NCBI RefSeq assembly: GCF_027409185.1
Contig: NC_084469.1
Coordinates: forward strand, 103,293,835-103,357,834
Source of the DNA: Cynocephalus volans
Taxonomy: Eukaryota; Chordata; Mammalia; Dermoptera; Cynocephalidae
Reading direction: 5' to 3'
Length of the DNA: 64,000 nucleotides
Shown here in pieces: positions 62,641-64,000 of this stretch; the stretch's first letter is position 1, and each line of letters starts with the position of its first letter. The notes beneath the pieces were generated by a model that saw only the letters and a program-made list of their open reading frames with translations, had not been told where the DNA came from and searched no databases. The position numbers were made by a program, and so were the translations under genes.

Positions 62641-64000
62641 AACAACAACAAATTACCCCCCTCCCCCCAAAAAAAGCAGGTAGAAAAGAAGGTAGATTAA
62701 AAATAATGTAGCCCTCCAATCCTTTAATCTTTTTATTTCCACAAAGGCACTTCCTGGGTATTTCACAGGTATTTTTCTGACCTAGACTTTTTTCTTAAAA
62801 AAATTTTTTTTTAAAAATTCTGAATATAAAAGTAATAGATGGTTGTTGTAAAAAAATAAATAAATAAACAAGCAGTGACTCAGAACAGCAGACATCTGTG
62901 GTAGGGAAAGTGTGAGTTTCCCATCACATGCCTTCCGAGAGAGCCACTGGCCACTGCAGGTGGCCGTCTGGTGCTGTTTCCTTTGGGCTGGCTTCTGTGT
63001 GTGGATTAACTTGCGGATATTACTCTTCTGAGCAAAGTGGGACCTGGGCCAGGCACTCCTTGCTTTGACACTGCCTTGATGTGTTTAGACCATCCTTTAA
63101 TGTCTGTGTGCACAGAGCTACTTCATTGTTGTTAATGGTGCCAGCACTTCCCAGCGTGGATTGTTTGGGGTTTCCAGTTTCTGGGAAACTGAGCTGCTTC
63201 TCAGAAAAGTTGTGGCAATGTGGCCAAGCCACTTCCAGACCCTTTGGCCCCGGGAACCTGGGACCCTGTTTTTGTCTCGTAGCCTCCTGGACATTTGACG
63301 GAAAGTCTTGGCTTTCAGCTTTTAGATTCATTCCCCAGAGTAGTTTTGTTTCCTGCCATTCCTCCTGGCTGCCCGCCTGGATCCCCAGGCTCTGTTTCCT
63401 CCTTGCACAGGCTCCAGATGCATCCAACCCAAGGGCCACACACGTTGGAATTTGTCTTCCAGACACACACGTACTGGCTGTTCTCACCTGTGTCCCCTTG
63501 TCCTTTGCTTTTCTCATCTGCTTAGTTGTGGCCTCCTGGTTTGTGATGGGTTTCAGTGCTGTGTGAAGGTGCCCTCTGAGTGACTTGTCAAAGAGGGACT
63601 CAGGAGTTCAGGCAGCACCACAGAAGCCATTTGAAACCCCACAGGCCTTAGGGACAACCTTAGGGATCCAAGGAATTTGCTAAAGATGCCAAGTCTTTAG
63701 TTTCTGTCAAGAAAGGGAGGGATGTTTGGCATTGGTGGAGAAGGGATGGGGAGGGGAGGTGTTCCTTGCCCTCAGAGCCCACCTCTCTTTGATATTCCTG
63801 GCTGAGCTCATTTGCTTCCCAAGAGGAGAATCCACTCTGTTGTCCTCAAGTGCTGTGGGGTGGAGCATTAATTGGGGATTGGGGGAGGCTAAATTTAGGA
63901 GCAAACTCTCCAGAATGGTTCTTCATTGTGTGGCTCAGTTTTCTCATCTCTGCATGGGGAAGGAGCCCCTACTTCATGGTTTTGTTGGGAGGGTCGAAGG
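62641..64000. other. SMARCA4 intron 1, distal segment
   Basis: A+T-rich to about 62880, then mixed GC content. The ORFs of 161 and 165 residues on opposite strands at 63020-63566 overlap each other and match nothing I know. Confidence 0.4.

Noticed and set aside
63020-63566. Overlapping ORFs of 165 (-) and 161 (+) codons
   Set aside because: They are mirror readings of the same stretch, with no recognisable domain, splice context or promoter.

Overview
This is a mammalian nuclear DNA window with split genes, GT–AG introns, CpG-island promoters and dense interspersed repeats. The commonest repeat, in more than fifty copies, is a SINE made only of tRNA-Ile-like units, as monomers and head-to-tail dimers, with an A-rich tail. 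SINEs built purely of tRNA-Ile units are described for colugos (Dermoptera, t-SINE/CYN family), so I infer a colugo such as Galeopterus or Cynocephalus. That identification is from memory of the family; the mammalian assignment is certain.

The gene order CARM1 > / < YIPF2 / TIMM29 > / SMARCA4 > is the conserved order seen on human 19p13.2. Positions 1-16195 hold the 3' three quarters of CARM1: 14 coding exons, residues 116-608 on a 608-residue numbering with no length change against my memory of the human protein, plus the 3' UTR. CARM1 runs tail-to-tail into YIPF2 on the minus strand (eight coding exons, 314 residues). YIPF2 shares a GC-rich divergent promoter of about 390 bp with TIMM29 (two coding exons, 260 residues). 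From about 21.5 to 52.8 kb there is no host gene, only layered repeats: t-SINEs, L1 pieces, MaLR/ERV-type LTRs, MIR and L2, and a 5'-truncated SEPTIN7 retrocopy with perfect 16-bp target-site duplications. At 52.8-54.0 kb a strong CpG island carries what I recognise as the non-coding first exon of SMARCA4. The remaining 10 kb is then SMARCA4 intron 1, which contains an RPL41 retrocopy with an intact 25-codon ORF and an RPS6 retropseudogene.

CARM1 (arginine methyltransferase coactivator) and SMARCA4 (BAF remodelling ATPase) are chromatin regulators. YIPF2 (Golgi/endosome trafficking) and TIMM29 (TIM22 carrier translocase) are housekeeping genes that probably share their promoter. I see no bacterial-type operon, CRISPR array or new protein-coding system. 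The less expected signals are in the repeats: a dimeric SINE whose right-hand B box is consistently degenerate, a fused short form present in three independent insertions, a subfamily with a hairpin in the anticodon-arm position, and two insertions at one target site leaving a triplicated duplication.
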